The notes: a model not told the origin generated them from the sequence alone. A stretch of DNA of 64,000 nt from Chitinophaga pinensis (GCA_945901065.1 CAMDKI010000001.1:372001-436000), one strand, 5' to 3'. Numbered from the stretch's first letter, positions 44,601 to 53,046 are shown. Numbers and translations: made by a program.

Positions 44601-46552
44601 TCATGAACGGCTCCGACCGATTGCAAATAAGGGCACTGGTAGATGGCCCTGGCAATATGGCCAATATAACCGGAAGTATAGGTTTAGGCATTGATGCTCC
44701 AATTGATTTTACCGCCAACATTGAGCAGTTTAATGTAGCTTTCCTCGAAAAATTTACCAACGGTTTGGTTGACAAAGTGCGCGGCAATGGAAGTGGTTTA
44801 ATGTACTTAACGGGCAGCCCGACAGCACCGCTGCTTACTGGCAATTTAAAACTTACGAATGCTGGCGCCCGTGTAAATTTTTTGAATACCGACTATACCC
44901 TTGATAACCAAACGGTGCAGTTTAAGGAAAACTCTATTGAATTGGTAAATATTAAACTTAATGACCAGAACAGCAATGTTGCAACGCTTTCAGGTCAAAT
45001 ATTACATACCCATCTCAAAGACTTTCGATTAAACCTCGATTTGGAAACCGATAATTTTCAGTTCCTTAATACGGGCATCAATAGCACACAATCGTTTTAT
45101 GGCAAGGTGTTTGCGAAGGGTTATGTGTTTATTACTGGCATACCATCGTTGGTTGAGTTGTATGTAGCGGCTACTACTACAAAAGGTACCCAGTTTTCCA
45201 TACCCGTGAGCAGTAGTCGCGATGTGGGTACCTACACTTTTTATCAGTTTACCAATACCGATACTACCCGAACCGACGTAACAAAAGACTTTATTCCTCA
45301 CACTACTGGTGTGAACCTTAACCTTGACATACAAGTTACCCCGGATGCCGAAGTGAGCTTGATATTGAGCGAGGAGGAAGGTGACGTGATAACAGCCCGC
45401 GGCAAGGGTAATATATTGGTAAGCTACGACGAGCTGGAAAACATGAGCATGATAGGTAACTACGAGGTTACCAGTGGCGAGTATACCTTCTCTATGCAAA
45501 ACATTATCAGTAAAAAGTTTGACATTACTCCTGGTAGCCAGATTTTATGGACCGGCGACCCTTACGATGCTCGCTTGGCAGTGCGCGCAGTTTACAAACT
45601 TCGCGCTGCACCATATGATCTTATTGGCGATGTACTAAAGCAAGATATGCCTTTACAACAATCGCGTAGCCGTATACCCACTTTTCTGTATCTTAAACTC
45701 AACGGCTCGTTGTTGGCACCCGATATTAGCTTTGATATTGCCGTGCCCGATGCCGATGCTGCCATAAGGAACGCATTGGATGCCAAGCTGCAAATGATAA
45801 GGCTCGACCAAAGCGAATTGAACAAACAAGTGGTTGGTCTACTGGTGCTTAACCGCTTTTTGCCATCCGCCCCATTGGGGTCTTCGCCAAACAGCAATGT
45901 GGCCTTGGGCGTAAACAATACGGTGAGCGAGTTTATCAGTAATCAACTTTCGCTCTATTTATCCGATTGGATCTCGAAATTTGTAACCCAAGTGGAACTG
46001 GACATAAACTTCAGGAACTACCAGAACGAAATTGCCGGTGCCGATGGACAAGAGGTCGATTTCCAAAACCGTAGAGAGTTGCAACTGGCCCTTACCAAGT
46101 CGTTCTTTAATAACAGGGTTGAGGTTGACGTAGGCGGCAACTTTGATTTTGGTGATGCCAATGGCAACACCAATACATCAACCAATACGCAGCCCGACCC
46201 GAACGACCCTAACGCAACGGGCAGTACTAAAATTGCCAACAACATTGCTGGCGATTTTGAAATACGATATAACATTACCGGCGATGGGCGCATAAAGCTC
46301 AAAGTGTTTCGTAAAGGTCAGTATGACGTGTTTCAAGAACGAAACCGAAACCAAACTGGTATCGGCATAGCCTACCGTAAAGAATTTGACTCGGTAAAGG
46401 AAATAGTGCAGGAATTCAAGAATAAGCGGCTAAACCGGAAGCGTAAGCGAGAAGAAAAACAAAAGCGCGAGGAGCTCCCAAGCAATCCGGCTAAGCCCGA
46501 GGATGAAATTGAGGCCGCTCCCGTGCCATTTGATTTTAAGATACCGGAGTAA
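41645..46552 (+). CDS. tamB: TamB-like translocation/assembly protein
   Basis: 1635 residues. Starts with TTG at 41645 (reading MKKWLKISFIILLLLVLIIN). The codon before it is a stop and no in-frame ATG precedes the membrane helix, so TTG is the start. One N-terminal transmembrane helix (about 6-27) is followed by a very long beta-rich periplasmic region of AsmA/TamB type and a C-terminal TamB (DUF490) domain about 1150-1560 (VSYDELENMSMIGNYEVTSG, PYDARLAVRAVYKLRA, FLYLKLNGSLLAPDISFDI). It ends in a basic and then acidic tail (NRKRKREEKQKREE). By family knowledge it spans the periplasm, moving phospholipid or helping outer-membrane protein assembly with an Omp85 partner. The barrel at 6826-7983 is not adjacent, so partnership is not shown. 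Confidence 0.88.
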   Translation: MKKWLKISFIILLLLVLIINGLYYAVQLPSVQNWLVQKVTNVISDKVKAKVSVGHIQFRFFTRMTLEDFLIEDQLGDTLLYAKTLDVGITDFQPFRKRIFLSNIHLIDPSIHLYRSVNEQDFNFQFIIDSLSNPQAETADDGLYDIRFEEVFFSNLHFRIDDSLSNQSLHIAFNELDIASDKISVLDKHIDLSRMVVNGTDIAYTYFGPWAFMVPADGEATQEYLQDKIWDRLNTDCWEINVAQLQVKDSRFAYDKVNRPHDIRGIDYSHIAVTDIDLDFREVKLLEDTIFAHIERFKAKEQCGFQVLSLKGDALVSPVLVEVRNMHLVTPNSDITDYYAMRFNNPSGFANYQDKVTMIGHFDKAKVSFQDIDYFAKALKPLSHNTMVLSGDVSGPVNNLKGRNLIIEYGRVSRFEGNMSFKGLPIIEETFVSLDVKRIRTTANEMREILPSLPLPDNLSKLGLVRFSGQFDGFVNDFVANGELLTQIGSVKSDINFKLDANGQPSYVGHLSTNKFDLGKWLDNSYLGEMTVAATVDGEGLKLSTLEATARGTIKSITVKDYEYRDIAIDGAFSRRKFNGSFKVRDEHLDLDFAGVFNLADSLPTFNFSAIVRKADLMQLNILNDSISFSSNISLDISGNRLDNLNGELNISQTNISKGDTSFYLENLFFEAYESGQKKIMSLNCDIASGWVEGNYNFADLPGAGKYFLQRYFNPGFVDTVSGTGKMVQQDMKFEFKIEDTRNLTQLFFPRLKNIGGGVIKGSFDSGHNNLDVTVDVPSITFDKFKFGNISLVSGTQLGMVGLYTQVDSIFYNDSLLTQKFVLDAGIIKDSVEFSVTLEDSLAPNSLDLKGSLKTDFKEVFVSFKKSIIKVEGTKWTVSDDNHLVFDGKILDVKNMALRNGENELSLNTYIVNQTTHLGISFKDIQLRQFIPKLDIITGLALDGKLNGSINVMDLLGNPNAMANILVDDFKIENDLLGSIKLQGTLMNGSDRLQIRALVDGPGNMANITGSIGLGIDAPIDFTANIEQFNVAFLEKFTNGLVDKVRGNGSGLMYLTGSPTAPLLTGNLKLTNAGARVNFLNTDYTLDNQTVQFKENSIELVNIKLNDQNSNVATLSGQILHTHLKDFRLNLDLETDNFQFLNTGINSTQSFYGKVFAKGYVFITGIPSLVELYVAATTTKGTQFSIPVSSSRDVGTYTFYQFTNTDTTRTDVTKDFIPHTTGVNLNLDIQVTPDAEVSLILSEEEGDVITARGKGNILVSYDELENMSMIGNYEVTSGEYTFSMQNIISKKFDITPGSQILWTGDPYDARLAVRAVYKLRAAPYDLIGDVLKQDMPLQQSRSRIPTFLYLKLNGSLLAPDISFDIAVPDADAAIRNALDAKLQMIRLDQSELNKQVVGLLVLNRFLPSAPLGSSPNSNVALGVNNTVSEFISNQLSLYLSDWISKFVTQVELDINFRNYQNEIAGADGQEVDFQNRRELQLALTKSFFNNRVEVDVGGNFDFGDANGNTNTSTNTQPDPNDPNATGSTKIANNIAGDFEIRYNITGDGRIKLKVFRKGQYDVFQERNRNQTGIGIAYRKEFDSVKEIVQEFKNKRLNRKRKREEKQKREELPSNPAKPEDEIEAAPVPFDFKIPE

Positions 46553-46653
46553 CTTAATTTCGAAATGAGTTAACTTAAAAATGGTGTTATCCAGCGCTAC
46601 TATTTTCAAATTCTCAGATTGACTCATTCTCAAATTCAATGGCGCAAAATCCC

Positions 46654-46661
46654 TATCTTTG
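46654..46661 (+). promoter_or_regulatory. -7 box TATCTTTG before prfC
   Basis: Perfect TANNTTTG match 19 bp before the ATG at 46681, giving a short leader. No consensus -33 TTTG in the repeat-rich DNA upstream. Confidence 0.45.
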
Positions 46662-46680
46662 CAGCCAATTTTAGCATGCA

Positions 46681-48276
46681 ATGAAGATAGAAGAAGAGAT
46701 TGTTAAAAGGCGTACGTTTGCCATTATCAGCCACCCCGATGCAGGTAAAACCACCCTTACCGAGAAATTTCTGTTGTTTGGTGGCGCCATACAAACAGCG
46801 GGTGCAGTAAAAAGCAACAAGATAAAGAAGAGTGCCACATCCGACTTTATGGATATTGAGCGCCAAAGGGGTATCTCGGTGGCAACTTCGGTTATGTCGT
46901 TTGAGTACAACGATGTATTGGTCAACCTTTTGGATACGCCCGGCCACAAAGATTTTGCCGAAGATACCTACCGCACCCTTACTGCCGTGGATAGTGTTAT
47001 CCTAGTAGTTGACTGTGCCAAAGGCGTGGAAGAGCAAACTAAAAAGTTGATGGAGGTGTGCCGCATGCGCGATACGCCCGTAATTATATTCATCAACAAA
47101 CTCGATCGTGAAGGTAAAGACCCGTTTGATTTGCTGGATGAGTTGGAAGAAACCTTAAACATTAAGGTGCGCCCTTTGAGCTGGCCAATAAGCATGGGCC
47201 AGAGTTTTAAGGGTGTATATAACCTTTATGACCATAGTTTGAACTTGTTTACACCGGGCCAGCAGCGCCTTACCGACGACAATATAAACATCAGCGACCT
47301 TAACGATCCGTTGGTAGATAAGTTGGTTGATAAACGCTATGCCGACCAACTGCGCGATGATGCAGAATTGCTCGATGGTGTGTACGATCCATTTGATATG
47401 GAGCAGTATCGCACGGGGCAATTGGCGCCTGTGTTTTTTGGCAGTGCCATTAACAATTTTGGTGTGAAGGAATTGTTGGAGACTTTCATCGAAATTGCCC
47501 CGACGCCTCGCCCACGCGAAACCGACCAACGATACATTAAGCCGGAAGAGAACAAGTTTACGGGCTTCATTTTTAAGATACACGCCAACCTCGACCCTAA
47601 ACACCGTGATAGGATTGCTTTTTTGCGGGTAACAAGTGGCAAATTTGAGCGTAACAAATTCTTTTATCACAGTAGATTAGACAAGAAGGTTCGATTTAAC
47701 AGTCCATTCAGCTTTTTGGCGCAAGCCAAAAACGTGGTTGATGAGGCCTATCCGGGTGACGTAATCGGTTTGTATGATACAGGAAATTTTAAAATTGGCG
47801 ATACCCTAACCGAAGGCGAGCAACTGCAGTTTAGGGGCATACCCAGCTTCTCTCCTGAGATATTTAAAGAAGTGCAGAACCTTGATCCAATGAAGACCAA
47901 ACAATTGGAAAAAGGCCTACAACAACTTACTGACGAAGGTGTGGCTCAGTTATTTGTACATGAAATGGGCCAGAAGAAAGTGATTGGCACTGTGGGTGAG
48001 CTTCAGTTTGACGTTATCCAGTATCGTTTGCAACACGAGTATGGTGCCAGTTGCCGTTTCAATCACGTTTCGTTTTTCAAGGCTTGTTGGATAACCGCTA
48101 CCGACCCGCTAAAACTGAACGAATTTATGCGTCGCAAATCGGAGTATGTGTTTGAGGATAAAGACGGCAATGCGGTGTTTATGGCCGAATCGGCATGGAT
48201 ACTAAATGTGATGAAACAAGATTTCCCGGGCGTTACCTTCCACACTACCAGCGAGTTTAAGACCGAAATGGCTTAA
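46681..48276 (+). CDS. prfC: Peptide chain release factor 3
   Basis: 531 residues. GTPase that removes RF1/RF2 from the ribosome after peptide release. GTP-binding motifs: P-loop HPDAGKTT (18-25), [14 protein letters not shown] (switch I/G2), DTPGHKDF (G3) and NKLDRE (G4). These are followed by domain II and the RF3 C-terminal domain ([20 protein letters not shown]). The RGIS form rather than RGIT in G2, with the insert [14 protein letters not shown], separates RF3 from EF-G. Complete. A -7 box lies at 46654-46661. Its 3' end faces the hydrolase gene across a heptad array at 48293-48409, which may serve as a two-way terminator. Confidence 0.95.
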   Translation: MKIEEEIVKRRTFAIISHPDAGKTTLTEKFLLFGGAIQTAGAVKSNKIKKSATSDFMDIERQRGISVATSVMSFEYNDVLVNLLDTPGHKDFAEDTYRTLTAVDSVILVVDCAKGVEEQTKKLMEVCRMRDTPVIIFINKLDREGKDPFDLLDELEETLNIKVRPLSWPISMGQSFKGVYNLYDHSLNLFTPGQQRLTDDNINISDLNDPLVDKLVDKRYADQLRDDAELLDGVYDPFDMEQYRTGQLAPVFFGSAINNFGVKELLETFIEIAPTPRPRETDQRYIKPEENKFTGFIFKIHANLDPKHRDRIAFLRVTSGKFERNKFFYHSRLDKKVRFNSPFSFLAQAKNVVDEAYPGDVIGLYDTGNFKIGDTLTEGEQLQFRGIPSFSPEIFKEVQNLDPMKTKQLEKGLQQLTDEGVAQLFVHEMGQKKVIGTVGELQFDVIQYRLQHEYGASCRFNHVSFFKACWITATDPLKLNEFMRRKSEYVFEDKDGNAVFMAESAWILNVMKQDFPGVTFHTTSEFKTEMA

Positions 48277-48292
48277 GTATTTAAGATTTTTT

Positions 48293-48409
48293 GATTTACG
48301 ATTTACGATTGAGAAGTGGGAGTATAACCTTTAACTTCATGTGTCATTCGTCATTCGTCATTCGTAAATCGTAAATCGTAAATCGTAAATCGTAAATCGT
48401 ACCTCGTAC
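48293..48409. repeat. Tandem heptad array (TCGTAAA and TCATTCG) between convergent genes
   Basis: Left: GATTTACGATTTACGATT (48293-48310). Right: three TCATTCG then five TCGTAAA repeats and ACCTCGTAC (48344-48409). The period is exactly 7, and left and right arms are reverse complements over the TTTACGA units. Confidence 0.9.
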
Positions 48410-49339
48410 TTATAAAGTGGCTCTCAACAAAAAGGCCCTAGTATCCTCAGCTGTTTTTGCGGGTATTTCTTCCATTGGTACATGCCCAACACCAGGGTAC
48501 ACGATTAGTTCTGATTTAGATATTTCTTTATCGAATAGTTTGCCGTGCTCCAGTGGTATCCACTTGTCATCTTCGCCCCAAAGAATTAAGGTAGGGGTGT
48601 TTATCTCCGGAATGCGCTCAGTTTGGTATTGGAAGGTGGTATTTGCGCGGGCTACAAAAGCTTCTCTATTTCCATCGCGGAGCGTAAAATTGTAGTATCT
48701 ATCCACTAGCTCATCGGTTATCAGTGCATCATTGCCATATACGTCCTCAATACTTTTCCGAATCATGAACTTGGGTGTAATGTAGGCGAAAACGTCCTTT
48801 ACCACTGGTATTCGGGCCAGTTTAAAAACGAAAGGTATCTGGCGGTTTAAGCTATACCCCGCAGCATCAATAAGTACCAGTTTCTTTACCTGGTTAGGAT
48901 AGGTTAAGGCATAGTTCCAAGCTATTTGCCCACCAAGCGAATTGCCCGCAAGGTGAAACTCGTAAATCCCTATTTTATCCATAAACCGGTGCACAAAATC
49001 TACATAGTACTTTATACTGTAGTCGTTGGTAGGGTTTGGTCCGGTTAGTCCAAAGGCAGGCAAATCAAGTGAAATAATTTTAAATTCTCCCTTCAAATCT
49101 TTCACCCAACCTTCCCAAGTATGCAAACTAGCAGCAGTGCCATGCAGTAAAACTAATGGTGGTCCGTTGCCTTCAACCCTGTAATGCACCTGCATACCAT
49201 CCACTTCAATAAACTTCGATTCGGTATTGGTGTATTTTGGGGTCAATTCGCTAACCGGAATATTGCAACGAAGTTGTGTTACTGTTATTACTAATAGTAG
49301 CACAATGGTAAAACCTAAATACTTTAGCGCTTTCAACAT
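48410..49339 (-). CDS. Alpha/beta hydrolase, membrane-anchored
   Basis: 309 residues. N-terminal hydrophobic helix (about 8-24), then an alpha/beta hydrolase domain. LVLLHGTAAS (about 62-71) gives the oxyanion loop. The nucleophile is Ser134 in AGNSLGGQ, the acid probably Asp in LWGEDDKWIP (about 250) and the base His in GVGHVPMEE (about 288), so the triad is complete. The cap and strand pattern fit epoxide-hydrolase/haloperoxidase-like esterases; the substrate is unknown. The helix likely tethers it to the inner membrane facing the periplasm. A Cys at position 25 lacks a good lipobox. Convergent with prfC. Confidence 0.82.
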   Translation of the reverse strand: MLKALKYLGFTIVLLLVITVTQLRCNIPVSELTPKYTNTESKFIEVDGMQVHYRVEGNGPPLVLLHGTAASLHTWEGWVKDLKGEFKIISLDLPAFGLTGPNPTNDYSIKYYVDFVHRFMDKIGIYEFHLAGNSLGGQIAWNYALTYPNQVKKLVLIDAAGYSLNRQIPFVFKLARIPVVKDVFAYITPKFMIRKSIEDVYGNDALITDELVDRYYNFTLRDGNREAFVARANTTFQYQTERIPEINTPTLILWGEDDKWIPLEHGKLFDKEISKSELIVYPGVGHVPMEEIPAKTAEDTRAFLLRATL

Positions 49340-49441
49340 AAGGGAGTTATTTATGATAATAATTTGGCTTACTGCGTTTAAAAAAAATAGACTGCGAAAA
49401 TTTTGTCACCGATTCTTTACCTAAGTTGCACTATTATTTTC

Positions 49442-49579
49442 TACATTTGTGTTTAGATAATGATTAGTCGCTTAATTTTTTAGTGGCTTTATACATAAAG
49501 AATCATTTGGTTGCTTCGGTAACCATTTGTTGCGCCTCGCTTGGTTTCGCCCTTTTTCCAAGTGGGGCGTTTTTATTTA
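49442..49579 (+). ncRNA. Candidate small RNA with C(UUCG)G hairpin
   Basis: No ORF of note. A perfect -7 box TACATTTG at 49442-49449 would start transcription near 49457. Downstream are a hairpin GGTTGC-TTCG-GTAACC (49509-49524) with the very stable C(UUCG)G tetraloop, and then a 12-bp terminator stem. Expected RNA is about 120 nt. No -33 box is evident and the family is not known to me, so this is inferred from structure only. Confidence 0.4.
49533..49579 (+). terminator. Plus-strand terminator with no plus-strand gene upstream
   Basis: CGCCTCGCTTGG (49533-49544) pairs with CCAAGTGGGGCG (49558-49569) with two G-T wobbles, followed by TTTTTATTTATA. The minus-strand side has no T run after the stem, so it points to a plus-strand transcript. 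Confidence 0.7.
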
Positions 49580-49585
49580 TACCAA

Positions 49586-50005
49586 TCAGCTTTTTTTGCT
49601 CAATACAGCCATCACCAAACTAATTACAGCACCTGCTATCAACGATATAACCAAATCTATTGGTAGAGAGTCTGAATATTCGTTTGGGTCCCATCCTAGA
49701 AAATATAGCACCAGCCTATTTATCATTTGCATAAGCACATAAATGCCACCACAAATAACGAGTGCACTACGTAAATCGTTGCTTGCGTTTTTGTTCTGGT
49801 AATAGAAATTTAGTGTGGTATTCATCATTATCATAGATATTAGCACCAAAAGTATGCTCTGAAGCATTAAATTGGTTTGAGGTGCCATTAGTGAAAATAC
49901 CAGCTTCACCACTCCTGCAAAGCAGCCACCAGCAAGTAAGTATGGCCAAATAGGCGCGGTTTCAATAGACTTAATCTCGCTGTCCAGTATCTCTTCTTTT
50001 TCCAA
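49586..50005 (-). CDS. Small integral membrane protein, unknown
   Basis: 139 residues. An acidic N-terminus (MEKEEILDSEIKSIE) is followed by four hydrophobic helices: about 20-40 (PYLLAGGCFAGVVKLVFSLM), 46-66, 80-101 and 112-135. The N-terminus is probably cytoplasmic. No motif or charged pore residue identifies a transporter. The layout resembles the DUF4199-type four-helix proteins common in Bacteroidota, but without a diagnostic motif this is only a suggestion. It lies 246 bp from the hydrolase gene on the same strand and is divergent from the next hydrolase gene. Confidence 0.65.
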   Translation of the reverse strand: MEKEEILDSEIKSIETAPIWPYLLAGGCFAGVVKLVFSLMAPQTNLMLQSILLVLISMIMMNTTLNFYYQNKNASNDLRSALVICGGIYVLMQMINRLVLYFLGWDPNEYSDSLPIDLVISLIAGAVISLVMAVLSKKS

Positions 50006-50110
50006 AGTGTTTTATTTTGGTTTGCTTATTAACGAGTATCTGGCTTGTAAATTTTACACCTAAGCCGTTGATATAAATATACCATCTTTTGCAGTAAAAA
50101 CGAGACACTT

Positions 50111-50149
50111 TTCTTGATACTTGATACTCAAATCTTGATACTATCTTTG
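50111..50149 (+). promoter_or_regulatory. Promoter TATCTTTG emerging from a GATACTT heptad array
   Basis: CTTGATA heptads (50113-50140) run into TATCTTTG (50142-50149), a perfect -7 box 4 bp before the ATG at 50154. A CTTG word at 50120-50123 sits 18 bp upstream of it and could act as the -33 element. Confidence 0.45.
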
Positions 50150-50153
50150 CGCC

Positions 50154-51008
50154 ATGAAAGTACGCAACCAAGCCGAAGTAGACCGCACTTTAAAGTGGGT
50201 GCAATATTTGTTTCGGTTTTTGGAGGCAGTATCCAAACCTTTAGCGGCTAAGTTTGCAGCCTATTGGTTCTTCAAACCTTTGCGCTACGATGCTCCTCGC
50301 AAAGAGGTAGCTGCCGCAAGCGAAGCACAAAAATTTACTTTGGTGGTCATGGGCGCACCAATACAAGCATATGCTTGGGGCGAGGGTCCGGCGGTGGCCT
50401 TTATTCATGGGTGGAGCGGCCGTGGTACCCAATGCCGTGAGTTTATCAAGCCTATAACCGAAGCCGGTTTCACACTGGTAGCGGTGGACGCAGAAGGGCA
50501 TGGTGCTTCGCCAGGTAAAGTTTCTGATATTACTCGTTTTAATGGAGCAATTAGAGCAATTAGTGAACATTACAATGGGCAATTAGCGGGTGCCATCGGC
50601 CATTCGTTGGGCGGTGCTGCCATATTATTGGCCATTAAAGAAGGTTTGCATGTGCCTCGCGCCGTGGTCATCAGTACGCCATCCATAGCAACCGATATAC
50701 TCTCGGAGTTTTTGCAGCGAGTAGGTGGCAGCCCACAGACGGGCGAGTATCTAAACCAGCTCATCAAAAAGCGCCACGGTCGCACATTGGAAGAATTTAG
50801 TGCCTACCAATCGGCAAAGGAGCTGCCTGCAGTCCCGGTATTATTGGCATACGACCGCACCGATACCGATGTGCCCTTTTACCATGCCCAACCACTATTG
50901 GATACCCTGAAAGATGCACGATTGCTTGCTACCGAAGGCTACAGCCATACCCGCATCCTCCGCAGCCCTGAGGTGATTAAGGAAACGGTGGCGTTTCTTT
51001 CAATTTGA
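50154..51008 (+). CDS. Alpha/beta hydrolase
   Basis: 284 residues. A helical N-terminus (about 8-45) is followed by an alpha/beta hydrolase core. VAFIHGWSGRGTQ (about 81-93) forms the oxyanion loop. The nucleophile is Ser151 in IGHSLGGAA, the acid probably Asp in AYDRTDTDVPF (about 237-243) and the base His in EGYSHTRILR (about 267). The SHTRIL ending and the N-terminal helix are typical of a Bacteroidota/Proteobacteria subgroup of uncharacterised serine hydrolases. It has no signal peptide, so it is cytoplasmic. The ATG is only 4 bp after a -7 box, pointing to a leaderless mRNA. Substrate unknown. Confidence 0.82.
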   Translation: MKVRNQAEVDRTLKWVQYLFRFLEAVSKPLAAKFAAYWFFKPLRYDAPRKEVAAASEAQKFTLVVMGAPIQAYAWGEGPAVAFIHGWSGRGTQCREFIKPITEAGFTLVAVDAEGHGASPGKVSDITRFNGAIRAISEHYNGQLAGAIGHSLGGAAILLAIKEGLHVPRAVVISTPSIATDILSEFLQRVGGSPQTGEYLNQLIKKRHGRTLEEFSAYQSAKELPAVPVLLAYDRTDTDVPFYHAQPLLDTLKDARLLATEGYSHTRILRSPEVIKETVAFLSI

Positions 51009-51206
51009 AAATTTGGAAATGTGCTAATTTGGAAATGTGCTAATTTGAAAATGATACTAACCTAGTAACAGCAAGTATATACTAAAGGCCAGTTCTTTTC
51101 AATCAGCAACTCGTACCCATATGACTACGCTCAGGGTGACATTACCCGCAACCCACAACTCGCAACAAGTCTTGTGTCTTGTGTCTAAACTCTTGTGTCT
51201 ATTTAA
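51004..51206. repeat. Compound repeat tract: 17-mers, CTGAGCG module, and heptads
   Basis: Three copies of a 17-bp unit (AATTTGGAAATGTGCTA) at about 51010-51050; then, in inverse orientation, GACTACGCTCAGGGTGACAT (51123-51142); then heptads ACCCGCA, ACCCACA, ACTCGCA, ACAAGTC, TTGTGTC, TTGTGTC, TAAACTC, TTGTGTC (51144-51200). The middle part recurs at 54787-54836. Confidence 0.8.
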
Positions 51207-51214
51207 TATCTTTG
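51207..51214 (+). promoter_or_regulatory. -7 box TATCTTTG before the GNAT-lysC pair
   Basis: Perfect TANNTTTG match 8 bp before the ATG at 51223, directly after the heptad array. No -33 TTTG. Confidence 0.45.
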
Positions 51215-51222
51215 CCGCCTAA

Positions 51223-51705
51223 ATGACTACTACAACCACAACCATCAGGCCCGCTTTTGCGGATGATGCCGCGGCCATTATGCAGCTGGTGCGCCATTTG
51301 GCGGAGTATGAAAAAGCCCCCCATGAGGTACTCGTGAATGAAGATGATTTACTTCGGGAAGGCTTCGGTACCGACCCTTTGTTTACAGTGCATGTGGCAG
51401 AGGTGGCGAATGAAGTGGTGGGCATGGCCTTGTTTTATAACGGTTATAGTACTTGGAAAGGCCGAATGCTATATCTGGAGGACTTGGTAGTTAAACAAGA
51501 GCACCGCAACAATGGTATCGGAAAATTGTTACTAGAGTCGGTATTTGAATATGCTAAATATACCGGTGCGGCATTGGTTAAGTGGCAAGTATTGGATTGG
51601 AACGAGCCCGCTATAAAATTTTATAAACAGTATCCGGTTTCGTTTGACGGTGGTTGGTTAAACTGCCGTATCATGACGGAAGCAATAATAACTACAGAAT
51701 CATAA
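51223..51705 (+). CDS. GNAT-family N-acetyltransferase (spermidine/diamine-type)
   Basis: 160 residues, one GNAT domain. The acetyl-CoA binding motif A is clear: LEDLVVKQEHRNNGIGKLLL (about 86-105), with the Q/R-x-x-G-x-G/A loop as HRNNGIG. The N-terminal IRPAFADDAAAIMQLVRHLAEYE and the C-terminal VLDWNEPAIKFYKQ match the eukaryote-like diamine/thialysine acetyltransferase (SAT) group. The substrate is inferred to be a polyamine or Lys analogue. A low-complexity MTTTTTT start precedes the domain. It ends 3 bp before lysC, so the two are surely co-transcribed; a link between Lys-family metabolism and acetylation is possible but unproven. Confidence 0.87.
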   Translation: MTTTTTTIRPAFADDAAAIMQLVRHLAEYEKAPHEVLVNEDDLLREGFGTDPLFTVHVAEVANEVVGMALFYNGYSTWKGRMLYLEDLVVKQEHRNNGIGKLLLESVFEYAKYTGAALVKWQVLDWNEPAIKFYKQYPVSFDGGWLNCRIMTEAIITTES

Positions 51706-51708
51706 ACC

Positions 51709-52992
51709 ATGCGTGTATTCAAATTTGGCGGTGCATCCATCAAAAACGCGGATGCCATCAGAAATGTGGCCGATATTGTAACCAACTACCAAAATGGTAA
51801 GTTGGTGCTAGTGGTTTCAGCTTTAGGCAAAACTACCAATGCCCTTGAAGTAATTACCGATGCAGTATATAACAAGGAAGCCGAAAAGGCTGCCGAACTG
51901 ATTCAGCAATTGAAGGATGGCCACTTTGCCATTTTAAATGACTTGTTTGAAGATAAACAGCACGTGGCGTTTCGCGATTTGGATCAGTTTTTTGAACGGC
52001 TATTTGATATACAACGCCTATACACGCTCAAGAGCATTACCATTGATGCGGGCTATGATTACCTGTACGACCAGATAGTATCGTTTGGCGAGTTAATGAG
52101 CACCAACATGGTGAGTAACTACCTGCGCTTGCGCGGTTTGCCCATCTATTGGTTGGATGTGCGCACCGTTATCAAAACCGATAGCCGCTACCGCGAAGGT
52201 GGGGTGCACTGGGAAGTAACCGAACAATTGATTAAAGCCAAACTGGAGCCGCTGATTGATAGCCAATTGGTGATTACTCAAGGCTTCTTGGGCAGCACCG
52301 TGGAGAACCATACCACCACCCTTGGCCGCGAAGGTTCTGACTATACGGCAGCTATTATGGCCTTTTGCCTGAATGCCGAAGAACTAGTTATATGGAAAGA
52401 TGTGCCGGGTGTGTTGAATGCCGACCCGCGCCAGTTTGCCGATGCCCGGTTGTTGAAGAAAATCTCTTACCGCGAGGCAGTGGAGCTGGCCTACTATGGT
52501 GCTACCGTTATCCACCCAAAAACCATTAAACCGCTACAGAACAAGAACATTGTGCTGCGCGTGCGCTCGTTTATACACCCCGAAGATGAGGGTACTACGG
52601 TGAGCAACAATACCGACCACGATAGCGAAATTCCGTCAATTATATACAAGCAAGATCAAGCTTTAGTGACGCTAAGCACCAACGACTTCTCGTTTATTAT
52701 CGAAGAAAACCTGAGCCAAATCTTCCGCTTGTTTGCCGATTTTGGCGTGAAGGTGGGTTTAATGCAGAGTACCGCCATCAACTTTACGGTATGCATCAAC
52801 CACGACAAAACCAAGTTGCCATCGCTCTTGAAAGCACTGGAGCAACACTACAAAATAGAGTGCACCGAAAATTTAGAGTTAGTAACCATCCGCCATTTTG
52901 ATGCCGATACCCTTACCAAAGCCCTCAAAGGCAAAGAACCCATCATTAGCCAAGAAGGTAAAGTGATGGCGAGGTATGTGGTGGCAGGGTAG
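51709..52992 (+). CDS. lysC: Aspartate kinase
   Basis: 427 residues. Phosphorylates aspartate, the first step toward Lys, Met, Thr and diaminopimelate. Visible: N-terminal KFGGAS (5-10), LVVSALGKTTN, TLGREGSDYTAA (Asp/ATP site), EELVIWKDVPGVLNADPR, and GATVIHPKTIKPL closing the kinase domain about residue 270. ACT regulatory domains follow (about 300-427), suggesting feedback control. It is monofunctional: no homoserine dehydrogenase domain follows. Starts 3 bp after the GNAT gene. A heptad array (52999-53028) follows the stop; no ordinary hairpin terminator is seen. Confidence 0.93.
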   Translation: MRVFKFGGASIKNADAIRNVADIVTNYQNGKLVLVVSALGKTTNALEVITDAVYNKEAEKAAELIQQLKDGHFAILNDLFEDKQHVAFRDLDQFFERLFDIQRLYTLKSITIDAGYDYLYDQIVSFGELMSTNMVSNYLRLRGLPIYWLDVRTVIKTDSRYREGGVHWEVTEQLIKAKLEPLIDSQLVITQGFLGSTVENHTTTLGREGSDYTAAIMAFCLNAEELVIWKDVPGVLNADPRQFADARLLKKISYREAVELAYYGATVIHPKTIKPLQNKNIVLRVRSFIHPEDEGTTVSNNTDHDSEIPSIIYKQDQALVTLSTNDFSFIIEENLSQIFRLFADFGVKVGLMQSTAINFTVCINHDKTKLPSLLKALEQHYKIECTENLELVTIRHFDADTLTKALKGKEPIISQEGKVMARYVVAG

Positions 52993-52998
52993 TTTTTT

Positions 52999-53028
52999 GG
53001 TCCACGGTCCACAGTCCATAGTCCACGG
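52999..53028. repeat. GGTCCAC heptad array
   Basis: GGTCCAC GGTCCAC AGTCCAT AGTCCAC GG: four degenerate 7-bp units between the convergent lysC and GH13 genes. Confidence 0.85.
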
Positions 53029-53046
53029 AGAAAAAGTACTATAAGT

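Noticed and set aside
49533-49579. Terminator for the minus-strand 49586-50005 gene
   Set aside because: The minus-strand side lacks a T run after the stem, while the plus-strand side has TTTTTATTTATA.
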